A stretch of DNA of 64,000 bases from an uncultured Poribacteria bacterium (lineage in GTDB: Bacteria > Poribacteria > WGA-4E > WGA-3G), in the NCBI GenBank assembly GCA_951828515.1, contig OX639992.1:372001-436000 (forward strand), read 5' to 3'. Shown here piece by piece: positions 16,965 through 29,555 of this stretch. The notes under the pieces were generated by a model. The model was not told the origin of the DNA. It saw nothing but the letters and a program-made list of their open reading frames with translations, and did not search any database. Numbering within the stretch: position 1 is the stretch's first letter; the number at the start of each line of letters is the position of its first letter. Made by a program: the position numbers and the translations under genes.

Positions 16965-18371
16965 ATGTTTACAAGATATCTCGGATTTGGTGTTGTTTTT
17001 TTGCTACAAATGCTTGGCTTAATTCTCGTCCTCCACATTAATGGGGAAATGGCTTCGGCTCAGGAACCTGTCCAAACTTTTACACTTGTTCGCAGCATTG
17101 ATTATGCCTTGGGTAACAGTCGCGAGTTCCAGGCGGCTCAGAAAGATGTCGAACTTGCCGCTGAGAAAGTCAAAGAAGCCCGCGCTACGTTGCTCCCACA
17201 ATTGACGTTAGATGGGCGTTACAGATTCGACGGGGATCTGTCGACGATTGTGCTGGATTCGCGTTTTCTGGAGTTTTTCAAAGGTCCTATGTCCGAAGAC
17301 GGTTCTATGGGTGGAAGTCGAAATGAAAACGACGCTGAACCGATCGAAATTGAACTTGGGGCGAGACACAATTTTCAGGGACAAGCGCAGATAGTATATC
17401 CTTTATTTACGTGGGGACGACTCAGCAACATTTACCGTCAGGCAATCTTAGGAGAGCAGGCAGCGGAAAGAGCGTTGGAAGTGGTTCAACTTGATGTTGA
17501 GCTAAAGGTTCGTCAAGCATTTCACGCCGTGCTATTGATGGAGGCCTTCATTCAGGTCTCGGAGCAAGCCCTTGCTCAAGTTGAAAAACGCTATAAGGTC
17601 GCACAAGAACAGAAATCCGCAGGTGTCACCACACGGTTGGAAGTAATTCGATCCAATGTTCAAGTTGTCAATGCTCGTTCTCAGTTGATTCAGGCGCGGA
17701 ACCAGCGCAAACTCGCCAAAGAGAACCTTAAATTGACCCTTGGGCTCCCGCTTGACCAACCTATCCTGATTGAAGGTGAACTGCGTGCTGAACGCAAACA
17801 AGTGAACATTGAACACGCCATGACGACAGCACTTGACAGGCGTCCCGAAATCCATCAGTTTAATATCCAAGAGCAGATCGGTGAAAAGCAGGTCAAAGTC
17901 GCCAAAGCCGGAAATAAGCCAACGATTTCTACGTTTGGCAACTATATGTTCAATGACAGCGAGCGTCAAGTCTTCGGGACCGCTTGGAATGTTGGATTCG
18001 CGATTCAATTCCCAATTTTCGATGGATTCTCGACTCGATCACAGGTTAACCAAGCGCGTATACATCTCGATCAACTTCAGACAAACAAAGACCAGATTCT
18101 TGACAGCATCAAACTTGAGACTAAAGCCGCTGTTTTCGATCTTCGAGCGGCAGAAAAATTAATCGAGGTACAAGAGGGTATTGTTGAGGAAGCTGCGGAA
18201 GCCCTGCGTATTGCGAATGCCCAACATGAAACTGGAATGATCACAGGTGTGGAATTGACAGACGTTGAGATGTCCCACACACAAGCGCAAGTCAATCAAC
18301 TACAAGCCATCCATGACTATATCGTTGCTGTTGCGAGGGTGGAACGCGCACTTGGCAGTAAACTTGAATAA
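16965..18371 (+). CDS. TolC-family outer-membrane efflux protein
   Basis: Outer-membrane channel of a tripartite efflux pump, 468 residues. The frame opens at 16878, but that start lies inside a MITE; the ATG at 16965 has GAGAGG upstream and gives a proper signal peptide (MFTRYLGFGVVFLLQMLGLI, cleavage after ASAQ). The body has the duplicated TolC helical hairpins with heptad-like repeats (VKEARATLLPQLTLDGRY; SAGVTTRLEVIRSNVQV; ETGMITGVELTDVEMS). It lies 24 bp before the membrane-fusion gene and two genes before the RND pump, so all three parts of the pump are encoded together. Confidence 0.93.
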   Translation: MFTRYLGFGVVFLLQMLGLILVLHINGEMASAQEPVQTFTLVRSIDYALGNSREFQAAQKDVELAAEKVKEARATLLPQLTLDGRYRFDGDLSTIVLDSRFLEFFKGPMSEDGSMGGSRNENDAEPIEIELGARHNFQGQAQIVYPLFTWGRLSNIYRQAILGEQAAERALEVVQLDVELKVRQAFHAVLLMEAFIQVSEQALAQVEKRYKVAQEQKSAGVTTRLEVIRSNVQVVNARSQLIQARNQRKLAKENLKLTLGLPLDQPILIEGELRAERKQVNIEHAMTTALDRRPEIHQFNIQEQIGEKQVKVAKAGNKPTISTFGNYMFNDSERQVFGTAWNVGFAIQFPIFDGFSTRSQVNQARIHLDQLQTNKDQILDSIKLETKAAVFDLRAAEKLIEVQEGIVEEAAEALRIANAQHETGMITGVELTDVEMSHTQAQVNQLQAIHDYIVAVARVERALGSKLE

Positions 18372-18395
18372 CAGTCAGATGCGAGGAGGGAGCAG

Positions 18396-19982
18396 ATGAG
18401 GCAAAACAGATTTCAATATTTTATCTTACTATTGTGCTTTGGATTAGGTGGATTCAGTTTTGATTATGCCCACACTCAAGAAGCTTCAAAGCCCAAACCG
18501 GTCAAAGTTACCACACCTCAGCGGGGTAAGATTGAACGGAAAATCACTTATACTGGGAACTTGGAAGCCGATGCGATGCTCAATATTTTCGCCAATATTC
18601 CTGGGAAACTGACGGTGCTGAATGTCAACGAAGGCGACCACGTCAACAAAGGAGACGCTCTGGCACAAACTGACTCGCGGGAACTACATCTTACGTTGAA
18701 ACAAGTGCAAGCGGCGTTAAAGGCGGCGGAGGCACAGTTATCAATAACCAAGGCGACTGCACGCATCAAGATCGAAGTTCAAGCGGAAACTGCTTACGCC
18801 TCCCTTGATGCGGCGAAAGCTCAGTTATCGCAAGCACTGGCATTGTCAGAGATACAAGGGACATCTCAGTTTAAACAGGCAACAGCCGCTGTCACTGTTG
18901 CCGAAGCGAACCTAAACAAGGCTTTGAAAGGTGCGAGGCATCAGGAAATACAACAAGCAAAAGCGGTCGTTTTGGGGGCAAAGGCGGCGTTAGATAACGC
19001 CCGGTCGAACTTTGAGCGAGTCCAGAAACTCCATAAAACAGAAGCGATTAGCGATCGTGATTTTGACAATGCTAAGGCACAGCACGACAATGCCAAAGCA
19101 CAGCACGAAAGTGCAGTTGAACAGTTGAGTTTGGTTCAAGAGGGCCTGCAGCCGGAAGATATTACCGCTGCGGAAGCTCAACTCCATCAGGCACAGGTAT
19201 CGCTGGCACTCGCTCGTGTTGCGGTAGATACCAAAGACTGGAACACGCAAATCACAATGGCAACATCTCAAGTCAGGCAGGCAGAAGCGAATTTACGCTC
19301 TGTGAGCGAATTAGTCAAAATCCAGGCTTGGAAACATGATATCGCTGCCGCAGAAGCACAATTCGATCAAGCAAAGCAACAGGTGAACCTCGCACAAAAG
19401 CGGCTTGATGATGCAACGATTATCTCTCCGATAAGTGGTATCGTGGTGAGTCGAGGCTTAAATCTCGGTGATTATGCAGCAAGCGGACCGGGGGGTACTC
19501 CTATACTTACAATTGTCAAAATGGATGTGGTCAAAGCGGTTTTCACCATCCCTGAAGTTGACCTGAGCAATGTCGCAGTTGGGACCCCGGTAAGCATTTC
19601 TACCAGGCAACACCACATCAGCGGAGAAGTCAATTTTGTTAGCCCAATTGTGAATCCCGAAACCCGGACTATAAAGATCAAGGCAGAGATTCCAAACCCA
19701 ACGTATCGACTCAAGCCGGGCATGTTTGTGGAAGTCAGTATAGACCTTTCAACTACTGATGATTCGTTGCTTCTCCCTCGCGATGCCGTCTTAGATATCC
19801 AAGATCGGGTGGGACACGTTTTCATTGTATCAGATGGCAAAGCACGCCAACAGACTGTAAAAGTAGGTCCCGCTTGGGGCGAGAATATCTCAATCCTTGA
19901 AGGTGTGATCGACTCGACGCCCATCATTGTGAGGGGGCATCAGCAGTTGGCAGATGGCACAGAAATCTTAATTGTGGAATAA
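18396..19982 (+). CDS. RND efflux periplasmic adaptor (HlyD/membrane-fusion family)
   Basis: Periplasmic adaptor linking the inner-membrane pump to TolC; 528 residues, longer than AcrA (about 400). After a signal peptide (cleavage near HTQEAS) come the first lipoyl half (GNLEADAMLNIFANIPGKLT), then an extended alpha-hairpin of about 250 residues (70-320) with many Ala/Gln/Lys heptads (QAALKAAEAQLSITKA; DFDNAKAQHDNAKAQHESA), the second lipoyl half (DDATIISPISGIVVSRGLNL), a beta-barrel and a membrane-proximal domain. The unusually long coil explains the extra length and may span a wide periplasm. It is 138 bp before the RND gene. Confidence 0.93.
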   Translation: MRQNRFQYFILLLCFGLGGFSFDYAHTQEASKPKPVKVTTPQRGKIERKITYTGNLEADAMLNIFANIPGKLTVLNVNEGDHVNKGDALAQTDSRELHLTLKQVQAALKAAEAQLSITKATARIKIEVQAETAYASLDAAKAQLSQALALSEIQGTSQFKQATAAVTVAEANLNKALKGARHQEIQQAKAVVLGAKAALDNARSNFERVQKLHKTEAISDRDFDNAKAQHDNAKAQHESAVEQLSLVQEGLQPEDITAAEAQLHQAQVSLALARVAVDTKDWNTQITMATSQVRQAEANLRSVSELVKIQAWKHDIAAAEAQFDQAKQQVNLAQKRLDDATIISPISGIVVSRGLNLGDYAASGPGGTPILTIVKMDVVKAVFTIPEVDLSNVAVGTPVSISTRQHHISGEVNFVSPIVNPETRTIKIKAEIPNPTYRLKPGMFVEVSIDLSTTDDSLLLPRDAVLDIQDRVGHVFIVSDGKARQQTVKVGPAWGENISILEGVIDSTPIIVRGHQQLADGTEILIVE

Positions 19983-20120
19983 CCTGACTTTCAAAACTAC
20001 CCATTCGATATGCTACCCATCCTGTTCGCGTCCTGATGAGGTATGGAGGCATTTGATGTTTCTCCTTAAGAGGCTGCGAAGTAAAAGAGCCGTACATTTA
20101 CTGGAAGGAAATTATATAAT

Positions 20121-23100
20121 ATGAATCTATCGAGAATCTGTGTTGAACATCCGGTGCTCGCGGTGATGCTCAATTTGGTGTTCATATTTCTCGGCATTGT
20201 TTCGTTTTCAGTACTAACCATGGATCTCCTCCCACAGGTTGATATACCCGTGGTGACGGTACAGACTATCTGGGTCGGAGCCAACCCAGAGGAGATTGAA
20301 AGTCAAGTTACCAAAGAGATTGAAGATGCCGTTGCAACAATTAGTGGTATCGAAAGTATCGAATCCCGTTCACTTGAGAGTCTATCAATCGTTACCATTA
20401 GATTTGAGTTTGGAATTGATATCAATTTCGCTCACATTGATGTGAAAGACAAAATTGATGCTATTATCGCGCAATTACCAGATGATGCTGAGTTGCCAAT
20501 TGCAGTAAAACACGATATAGGTGCTGCTCCCATCATGGAGTTGATGGTCACAGGGGACAGCCCGTTGCAGGAATTATCTGAACTGGTAGATCGAGAGATA
20601 AAGGAACCATTATCTCGGATTCAAGGCGTCGCCGATGTTAATATCTTGGGGGGAGAAAAACGAGAGATCCAGGTGAACCTTTCCAAAGAATACTTGAAAG
20701 GATATGGCCTCTCGATTACCGATGTCGTACAAGGAATAAGAGCCGGAAATATGTCAATCCCCGCTGGCAGAATTACGCAATCGCAACAGGAATTCACTGT
20801 CCGTATGGAAGGCGAATTCACAAACCTCAACGAACTCTGGCATTCAGACATTTTCCTTCAATCAGGCGAGACGGTCAAGCTTGGGGAACTGGCTTCAATC
20901 GATGATACGTCAGCCGAGAAGCGGACGATGGTTCGATATGATGGCAAAGAGGGAATTGCGCTGAGCATTGTCAAGCTCGGCAATGCACAACCGATTAAAC
21001 TCGCCGATGACGTTCGTAAAACTATCAAAGCACTTGAAGCGGAATTTCCAACGGATGTTGATATTGCGGTGATCAGAGATGACTCAATCAAAATCTTGGA
21101 TTCAGTCAACGATGTTCAGACAAACATCATTATTGGGATCATTTTAACCTCAATTATTCTCTACCTGTTTCTTCACAATCTACGAATGACGATTATCGTC
21201 GCGGTTGTGATGCCAGCCTGTATTCTCTCGGCGTTCCTTCTGATGAGGTTATTCGGATTTACCCTAAACATGATGTCGATGCTCGGACTCGGGCTATCAA
21301 TTGGGACGCTTGTCGTTAACGCCATCGTTATTCTGGAAAGCGTGACCCGGCGTCTCGATGCAGGTGAACCTGCTGAGATTGCAGCAGTGGAGGGAACGAA
21401 AGATGTTACCGTTGCTGTCATTAGTTCTACGATGACGAACATTTTTGTTTTCGTTCCAATCGCGTTTATGTCCGGAATCGTTGGCGCGTTTTTCCTTGAA
21501 TTTGGACTGACAGTTGTTTTTGCTACAATTTTTTCGCTCTGGATGTCCTTTACAATGACCCCAATGTTAGCGGCTCATCTCCTTAAACCGGCCGAGGCGG
21601 GGCAAACACCAAACCTTTTTTTCCAACTTTGGAACCGAGGTATGCATAGTCTGGAACGAGGTTACGCGAGAATATTGGGTTGGTCCCTAAAACACCTTTG
21701 GGTGAATGTCCTAATTTCGATTACGCTGACCGTGGGTGCGGTATTTTTAGTGGGCACGTTAGGCGGCGAATTCATCCCTAAGTCCAATGGCGACTTTATT
21801 AGGGTCTATGCGGAACTTCCTCCGGGTGCCACATTAGCCGAAACAGATGGGATCACCTTGGATATAGAAACCGCCCTTAGAAACTCCCCAGAAGTCAAAG
21901 ATGTCTTAACAAAAATTGGGACTAACGAGGGGGTTAATTATGCCGAGTTGCTGGTGGTTTTACCCCAAAACCATAAAAAACACGTGCTTGAGGTTAACGA
22001 TGAATTGCGATCTGTTTTGGACGGTAAGTTTCCTGGCGTCATTCGGCAACAGATGCTTCCTGGCGATGGCGCGGATATCAGCGTTGAAATCTTCGGAACT
22101 GAAAAGGAAGAATTGATTAAAATCACCGACCAAGTGAAAGACATTGTGGACAATATTCCGGGGTTAATCGAGACAAAATCCACTATTCGAACGGGTAAAC
22201 CCGAAATTACCTTTATTCCTGACCGAAATCTGCTCAAAGATCACGGCGTAACGGTCGCCGAGATCGGACAGGTCTTAAACTACAGTTTAACAGGGACAAC
22301 AGCCTCCACATACCAAGAGGCAGACGAAGCGTATGACATTCGGGTACAATTAGCGAAGACGGATCTCAACACCGCTGAGAGTATTGACCACATCCTGATC
22401 CGAACTCGAAAAGGATTAGTACCATTGTTCTCATTGGGAACCGTCATCGAACGCCCGAGTGAAACACAAATCACACGTAAAGCCAAACAGAAAGTCTTTC
22501 GCGTCGAAGCAAATATCCTCAATGCCTCCATTGGAGAAGCCAGCAGCAAAATTCAACAGCAGGTTAGTCAGATTGCGTTACCCCCCGGCTATCGGATTAG
22601 TATGGGAGGCGATACAGAAAGTCAAACCGAGTCCTTTCAAGTGATTGCCATAGCGTTAGTTCAAGCCATTATCTTGACATACATGCTGCTTGCTGCTATT
22701 TTAGGATCCTACATCCACCCCTTTACAATTATGCTGACGCTCCCTTTGGGATTTGTCGGTGCTATATTATCAATGTTGATCTTCGGACTGACCCTTAATA
22801 TCTTTTCACTCTTGGCACTCGTTATGTTGATTGGAATTGTTGTTAATGATGCGATTTTGCTGCTCGATCAGACGCGTATTTTTCGGCAGGAAGGGCTCCC
22901 AATTAAAGAGGCACTCCTGAAGGCCTGTCCGCTAAAATTACGGACCATTATCATGACAAATTTAACCATCATCATCAGTATGTTTCCGCAGACGCTTGGC
23001 GATCGAGGGGCAGCCGTTATGCGGGCAACCTTGGCGGGTGTCGAAATTGGTGCAATAATCGTCCAGACCCTATGTACACTCACTATCATTCCAGTGTTTT

Positions 23101-23198
23101 ACACGATTCTCGATCGATTTTCTGTCCGTAGGTACGCCTCAGATGTTCAGGCGGCTACACTCGCAGAAACGAATACCGCGAGCGATCCGGATTCTTGA
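20121..23198 (+). CDS. RND family inner-membrane efflux transporter
   Basis: A 1025-residue pump of the AcrB/HAE superfamily: a first membrane helix near 10-30, two large periplasmic loops, and helix clusters near 335-540 and 860-1010. The overall layout is normal. What is odd is the proton-relay. Where AcrB has LVDDAIVVVENV in TM4, this protein reads LVVNAIVILESV, so both aspartates are replaced (Val, Asn). Where AcrB has GLSAKNAIL in TM10, it reads GIVVNDAIL, so the lysine is Asn and an Asp follows. The family is otherwise clear. Substrate could be drugs, lipids or siderophores; nothing here decides. Confidence 0.93.
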   Translation: MNLSRICVEHPVLAVMLNLVFIFLGIVSFSVLTMDLLPQVDIPVVTVQTIWVGANPEEIESQVTKEIEDAVATISGIESIESRSLESLSIVTIRFEFGIDINFAHIDVKDKIDAIIAQLPDDAELPIAVKHDIGAAPIMELMVTGDSPLQELSELVDREIKEPLSRIQGVADVNILGGEKREIQVNLSKEYLKGYGLSITDVVQGIRAGNMSIPAGRITQSQQEFTVRMEGEFTNLNELWHSDIFLQSGETVKLGELASIDDTSAEKRTMVRYDGKEGIALSIVKLGNAQPIKLADDVRKTIKALEAEFPTDVDIAVIRDDSIKILDSVNDVQTNIIIGIILTSIILYLFLHNLRMTIIVAVVMPACILSAFLLMRLFGFTLNMMSMLGLGLSIGTLVVNAIVILESVTRRLDAGEPAEIAAVEGTKDVTVAVISSTMTNIFVFVPIAFMSGIVGAFFLEFGLTVVFATIFSLWMSFTMTPMLAAHLLKPAEAGQTPNLFFQLWNRGMHSLERGYARILGWSLKHLWVNVLISITLTVGAVFLVGTLGGEFIPKSNGDFIRVYAELPPGATLAETDGITLDIETALRNSPEVKDVLTKIGTNEGVNYAELLVVLPQNHKKHVLEVNDELRSVLDGKFPGVIRQQMLPGDGADISVEIFGTEKEELIKITDQVKDIVDNIPGLIETKSTIRTGKPEITFIPDRNLLKDHGVTVAEIGQVLNYSLTGTTASTYQEADEAYDIRVQLAKTDLNTAESIDHILIRTRKGLVPLFSLGTVIERPSETQITRKAKQKVFRVEANILNASIGEASSKIQQQVSQIALPPGYRISMGGDTESQTESFQVIAIALVQAIILTYMLLAAILGSYIHPFTIMLTLPLGFVGAILSMLIFGLTLNIFSLLALVMLIGIVVNDAILLLDQTRIFRQEGLPIKEALLKACPLKLRTIIMTNLTIIISMFPQTLGDRGAAVMRATLAGVEIGAIIVQTLCTLTIIPVFYTILDRFSVRRYASDVQAATLAETNTASDPDS

Positions 23199-23268
23199 TA
23201 TTCTCTCACAACCCAGACAGAGGAATCTTTAAAATCTGTCGGTGCGGAAAAATTAGGGAATTTAAACA

Positions 23269-23733
23269 ATGAAACCAACCAAAGATTCCGACCACAAGTT
23301 AGTACTTAGACGGGCTGTTAAAGAGACGCTTCTCCTTGCCCTGGTAGTTCTTCTCGCTATCGCTCTCTTCATAGGGACGATCCACTTTATCGTTAACATA
23401 GAATCAAAACAAGAGTTGCAAAACCGACGGTGGGGATTGTTATTAGGCTGGTTGACAACCGTTACTGTCGGTCTCGTTCTGGGCAGGACCCGGCAGAAGG
23501 AAGAAGGCGTTCTACTGCCCAAATCAATTATTGTAATCCAAGAATCACTTCAAGTTGTTATGTTACTCCTCGCTTTGAGTGTGCTTTGCTATGGCTCCTA
23601 CCTCGTATACACATCAAGGGCATTGATTGTGCACCGCCCCTGGGCCCTCCTGATTGGATGGTTTGCTTTCTTGGTATCTATTGCATTCTTTGTGAAAGCG
23701 AGACACCTTGTTCGATTTGCGAGAGGTAAATAA
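23269..23733 (+). CDS. Small four-helix membrane protein, unknown function
   Basis: A 154-residue protein with four predicted membrane segments: near 20-42 (LLLALVVLLAIALFIGTIHF), 55-70 (WGLLLGWLTTVTVGLVLG), 88-110 (SLQVVMLLLALSVLCYGSYL) and 122-142 (WALLIGWFAFLVSIAFFV). The two WALLIGW/WGLLLGW segments suggest an internal duplication of a two-helix unit. It follows the RND gene by 70 bp in the same direction and may belong to that operon. No family was recognised. Confidence 0.7.
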   Translation: MKPTKDSDHKLVLRRAVKETLLLALVVLLAIALFIGTIHFIVNIESKQELQNRRWGLLLGWLTTVTVGLVLGRTRQKEEGVLLPKSIIVIQESLQVVMLLLALSVLCYGSYLVYTSRALIVHRPWALLIGWFAFLVSIAFFVKARHLVRFARGK

Positions 23734-23853
23734 ACTGCTGCGGGTCTTGCATTAGGCGCGCCACGTGTTGAAATTGTTCCGTTTATTGCGGACCGCCCCT
23801 TCTTCTTTGCAATTCGCGATAACAAGACAAAAACGGATATATCCCCAGACAAA

Positions 23854-25122
23854 TCATCTTCCAAGTTCCTCCGCGATAATCACAAGGTCAAGTATATTGA
23901 CAATACCATCACCATTGATGTCGGGTTCGGCTTTGCCGAATCCACTCGCAACCGCGACTAAATCCAAAATATTGATGACCTCATCGCTGTTGACATCGTG
24001 TATGCCTGCAGATTTAAGGGAAGTACCTCCGCCTGCATTGCTACCATCATCATCTCGGATTGTGCTAAACACAGCCCAAACCGGACGGTGGTCACTCACA
24101 GCAAGATTCGCAGCTTTATCGTCATTCCCGAAATCCGTTTCGTCAAACCTGTCAATTCCCGATCTATCAAGGTACTCTTTGACATTATTTTTCTGGAAAA
24201 AGATGTTGTCGTAAAGACTGGCGTCTCTAATGTGTGATTTCTGCGGCAGCTCGAACAAGCGAATCATCGAAGGAATTGCCATGATTTGACTGTAGGATTC
24301 CGCGTCATTCGGATTTCGATTAAAGTCACCGACCAGCAGAACATCATCTTCAGCCCCATTCACTTTCTGGACATACCTATAAACGTCTGCCAACGCTCTC
24401 ACTTCAGCTTTCCTTGGTCCGACCGTATCCCCCCAAATGACATGAACAACAATCACTGAAAAATCAAACCCACCGGCACGGAATGTTGCCCAGTACGGAT
24501 CGCGAATGAAGTCATCTTTGCCATCAGCGGCATCAGGATACAATTCACCTCGCCTGACAACACTGACCAGCTCTGGCTCGTAGAGGAAAGCATATCGCTC
24601 TTTCACACCGCGTCCGACCGCAGGACTCAACTGATACTGATACGTCTTCCCCATCTGCGCGAGGATTTCCTGGGTGCGTTTTAAAACGACTTCATCACGC
24701 AACTCCACAATCGCAATGAAATTGTAATCCGCAAGGGTACGTGCGATCGCTTGCAATTCGGCATCCGTTCGGCTCTTGTTACTCATAATTCGGATGTTCC
24801 AAGCCGCTAACCTCAACTCAGCGCGTTTTGCATCGCTTGCAATGGTATCCTGACTGACTCCCAAATCTGCATCACTTTCCGCCTCATCTGATTCTTTAGA
24901 ATCATCTGACTTTTCAGACTCTGGCGGACTGGCATCAGCAGGTGCTGGAGAACTTTCCTTTACGTGCTTGTGATATTCACCCGTTTCGCGATTATAATGC
25001 CCACCATTTGCGTCTGTTCGCCCAGGATGCGCGTTCCCTAAATCATTGGATAGAACGAAAAAAATGAAAAAAAGGATCGCTAATACTCTAAAATTAATCT
25101 TTTTATACATCAAAAAAGTCAC
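23854..25122 (-). CDS. Exported endonuclease/exonuclease/phosphatase-fold protein with dockerin
   Basis: A 422-residue secreted protein with three parts. After the N-terminal hydrophobic segment (VLAILFFIFFVLSN) is GRTDANGGHYNRETGEYHKH, a motif typical of YHYH-type proteins, then an acidic low-complexity linker. Residues about 105-345 have the EEP/DNase I fold: AAWNIR, VELRD (catalytic Glu), VHVIWGD, LLVGDFNRNPND and SDHRPVWA, all key motifs. Residues about 372-422 carry two dockerin-like calcium repeats (DVNSDEVINILDL and DINGDGIVNILDL). The first repeat has Glu where Gly is usual. It could degrade extracellular nucleic acid. The dockerin suggests attachment to a cohesin protein, none of which is in this window. 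Confidence 0.85.
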   Translation of the reverse strand: MTFLMYKKINFRVLAILFFIFFVLSNDLGNAHPGRTDANGGHYNRETGEYHKHVKESSPAPADASPPESEKSDDSKESDEAESDADLGVSQDTIASDAKRAELRLAAWNIRIMSNKSRTDAELQAIARTLADYNFIAIVELRDEVVLKRTQEILAQMGKTYQYQLSPAVGRGVKERYAFLYEPELVSVVRRGELYPDAADGKDDFIRDPYWATFRAGGFDFSVIVVHVIWGDTVGPRKAEVRALADVYRYVQKVNGAEDDVLLVGDFNRNPNDAESYSQIMAIPSMIRLFELPQKSHIRDASLYDNIFFQKNNVKEYLDRSGIDRFDETDFGNDDKAANLAVSDHRPVWAVFSTIRDDDGSNAGGGTSLKSAGIHDVNSDEVINILDLVAVASGFGKAEPDINGDGIVNILDLVIIAEELGR

Positions 25123-25182
25123 CTTTCACAAAACTCAGTAAAAGAGGAAATAACGGAACTATTTTCTTACGCTTCCTCTAAC

Positions 25183-26490
25183 TCAGAACGCCAGTTTATT
25201 TGCTTTTGCCTTTTCCTCATCTACGAATCCCAATAGAATCAGTCCGACGATAAAGAATATCATCAATGAAATGATAGCGAGGCGTGCGCTGCCGGTGATC
25301 TGTTCGATAACACCAAACGTTACGGGTCCCCAAATTGACGAAAACTTGCTAAAGACAGAATAGAACCCGTAAAACTCTGCACTTGCCTGCTCTGGAATCA
25401 TTGCACCGTAGAAGGAACGGCTCAACGCTTGTGTCCCACCGAGCACAAGCCCCACAACCATTCCAAGAACAAAGAATTCTGTTGCGGAATGAATGAAATA
25501 CCCATAGGTAACAACCCCACTCCACAAGACTAAGGCAAACATTACAGAGCGTTTCGCACCGATACGACTTGCGAGCCGACTGAAGATCAACGCGCCCGCT
25601 ATCGCAACGACTTGCACCAACAAGAGCGTTACCATGAGTGCCGTTGTCGAAAGCTCTAACTCTTCTGTGCCGTAAATTGTCGCCATGCTGGTAACGGTGT
25701 GGATCCCGTCGTTGTATATCATATAGGCGACGAGGAAGAGGGTCAGGTGTTTAAAGCGTCCGACCCGTTTTGCTGTTGCAAGCGTCCGACTGATGCCAAG
25801 GATGAGATAAGCGATAGGTTTTGGTTTGTTGCGGTGTGCCTCTGGAAGTTGATACGACGTTTTTTCCTCTTTTAGGTATTTCATTGTCAACAGGGTCCAA
25901 CCTGCCCACCAAATTCCTGTCATCGCCATTCCGATCCGTGCTGCCATCGCTTGGCCTTCCGGTGTCTTTTGCGTAGCGACGAGGGCGAGGGCAATGGTAA
26001 ATTGCAGCGAACCGCCGACATATCCGAAAGCATAGCCTCGGGCAGAAACGGCATCCAGTTTGTCTTCGGAGGCGATCTGTGGCAAGAACGCATCGTAGAA
26101 AACATTACCGCCGACAAAGCAAATTTGAGAACCGAGAAATAGCACAATCGTCAATCCGACATCGCCAGACTTGCAAAAATAGAGCAGCGTTGCGAAGATA
26201 CTGCCCATATATGCGAAGCCCATAAGAAACCGTTTTTTTGCGGCAGAGAAATCGGCAATCGCCCCAAGCACGGGGGCAAAGAGGAATACGCAGAACGCCG
26301 CGGTTCCCAACATATAGCCCCACAAGGCTGTCGCACTCACATTCATACCGAGAATGTTCACACCTGCTTCGCCGACAATGGCTTTCGCAAAATAATTCGG
26401 CAATATGGCGGCGACCACAGTGGTGATATAGGCTGAATTCGCGCAGTCGTACATGCACCAACCGAAGATTGTTTTCTTATCATTTTTCAT
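25183..26490 (-). CDS. MFS transporter, UMF1/Atg22-like family
   Basis: A 435-residue inner-membrane transporter with about 12 helices. The start at 26490 is preferred because AGGAGAC lies just upstream and the protein then begins MKNDKKTIFGWCMYDCANSA, which matches the family's W-x-x-YDxANSA signature. A longer frame from 26589 adds 33 unlikely residues. Other family-like segments are FLPQIASEDKLDAVSARGYA and GLVLGGTQALSRSFYGAMIP. UMF1 relatives export amino acids or other small molecules, but the substrate here is unknown. No partner gene is adjacent. Confidence 0.88.
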   Translation of the reverse strand: MKNDKKTIFGWCMYDCANSAYITTVVAAILPNYFAKAIVGEAGVNILGMNVSATALWGYMLGTAAFCVFLFAPVLGAIADFSAAKKRFLMGFAYMGSIFATLLYFCKSGDVGLTIVLFLGSQICFVGGNVFYDAFLPQIASEDKLDAVSARGYAFGYVGGSLQFTIALALVATQKTPEGQAMAARIGMAMTGIWWAGWTLLTMKYLKEEKTSYQLPEAHRNKPKPIAYLILGISRTLATAKRVGRFKHLTLFLVAYMIYNDGIHTVTSMATIYGTEELELSTTALMVTLLLVQVVAIAGALIFSRLASRIGAKRSVMFALVLWSGVVTYGYFIHSATEFFVLGMVVGLVLGGTQALSRSFYGAMIPEQASAEFYGFYSVFSKFSSIWGPVTFGVIEQITGSARLAIISLMIFFIVGLILLGFVDEEKAKANKLAF

Positions 26491-26582
26491 GGGTCTCCTG
26501 TCTGTGAAATGATCAGGATGGGATTTTCCTTGTATTTTCACACACTTTAGGAAGGAAATCAATAAGATTCTTGGTCGGTAAC

Positions 26583-26642
26583 CAGCCATCAGCAGTCAGC
26601 GGTCAGCAGTCAGTAAGAATCGCGAGTAAAACTCGCTCCTAC
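26583..26642. repeat. GTCAGC-type repeat plus small hairpin
   Basis: CATCAGCAGTCAGCGGTCAG and the words that follow belong to the dispersed family. It is followed by GCGAGT-AAA-ACTCGC (26622-26636), a 6-bp hairpin. Similar GAGT/ACTC elements sit next to such repeats elsewhere (for example near 4760 and 31848). Confidence 0.7.
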
Positions 26643-26707
26643 AAGAAGGATGGAGGCGCGGAAGGAGGGAGGGGAGATAAAACAAGTCTAAAGAGCGAAT
26701 TGGGGAG

Positions 26708-26739
26708 CAGTGGGAGCGTGAGGGTTCACGCTCCCACTG
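26708..26739. terminator. Strong hairpin after katG
   Basis: CAGTGGGAGCGTGA (26708-26721) and TCACGCTCCCACTG (26726-26739) form a 14-bp stem around GGGT. It lies 18 bp beyond the katG stop. There is no strong T-tract on the katG side, so it could be a rho-independent terminator in either direction or only a 3' stabilising structure. Confidence 0.55.
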
Positions 26740-26756
26740 TCTTTACTTTACCGAGA

Positions 26757-29555
<2,799 letters not shown>

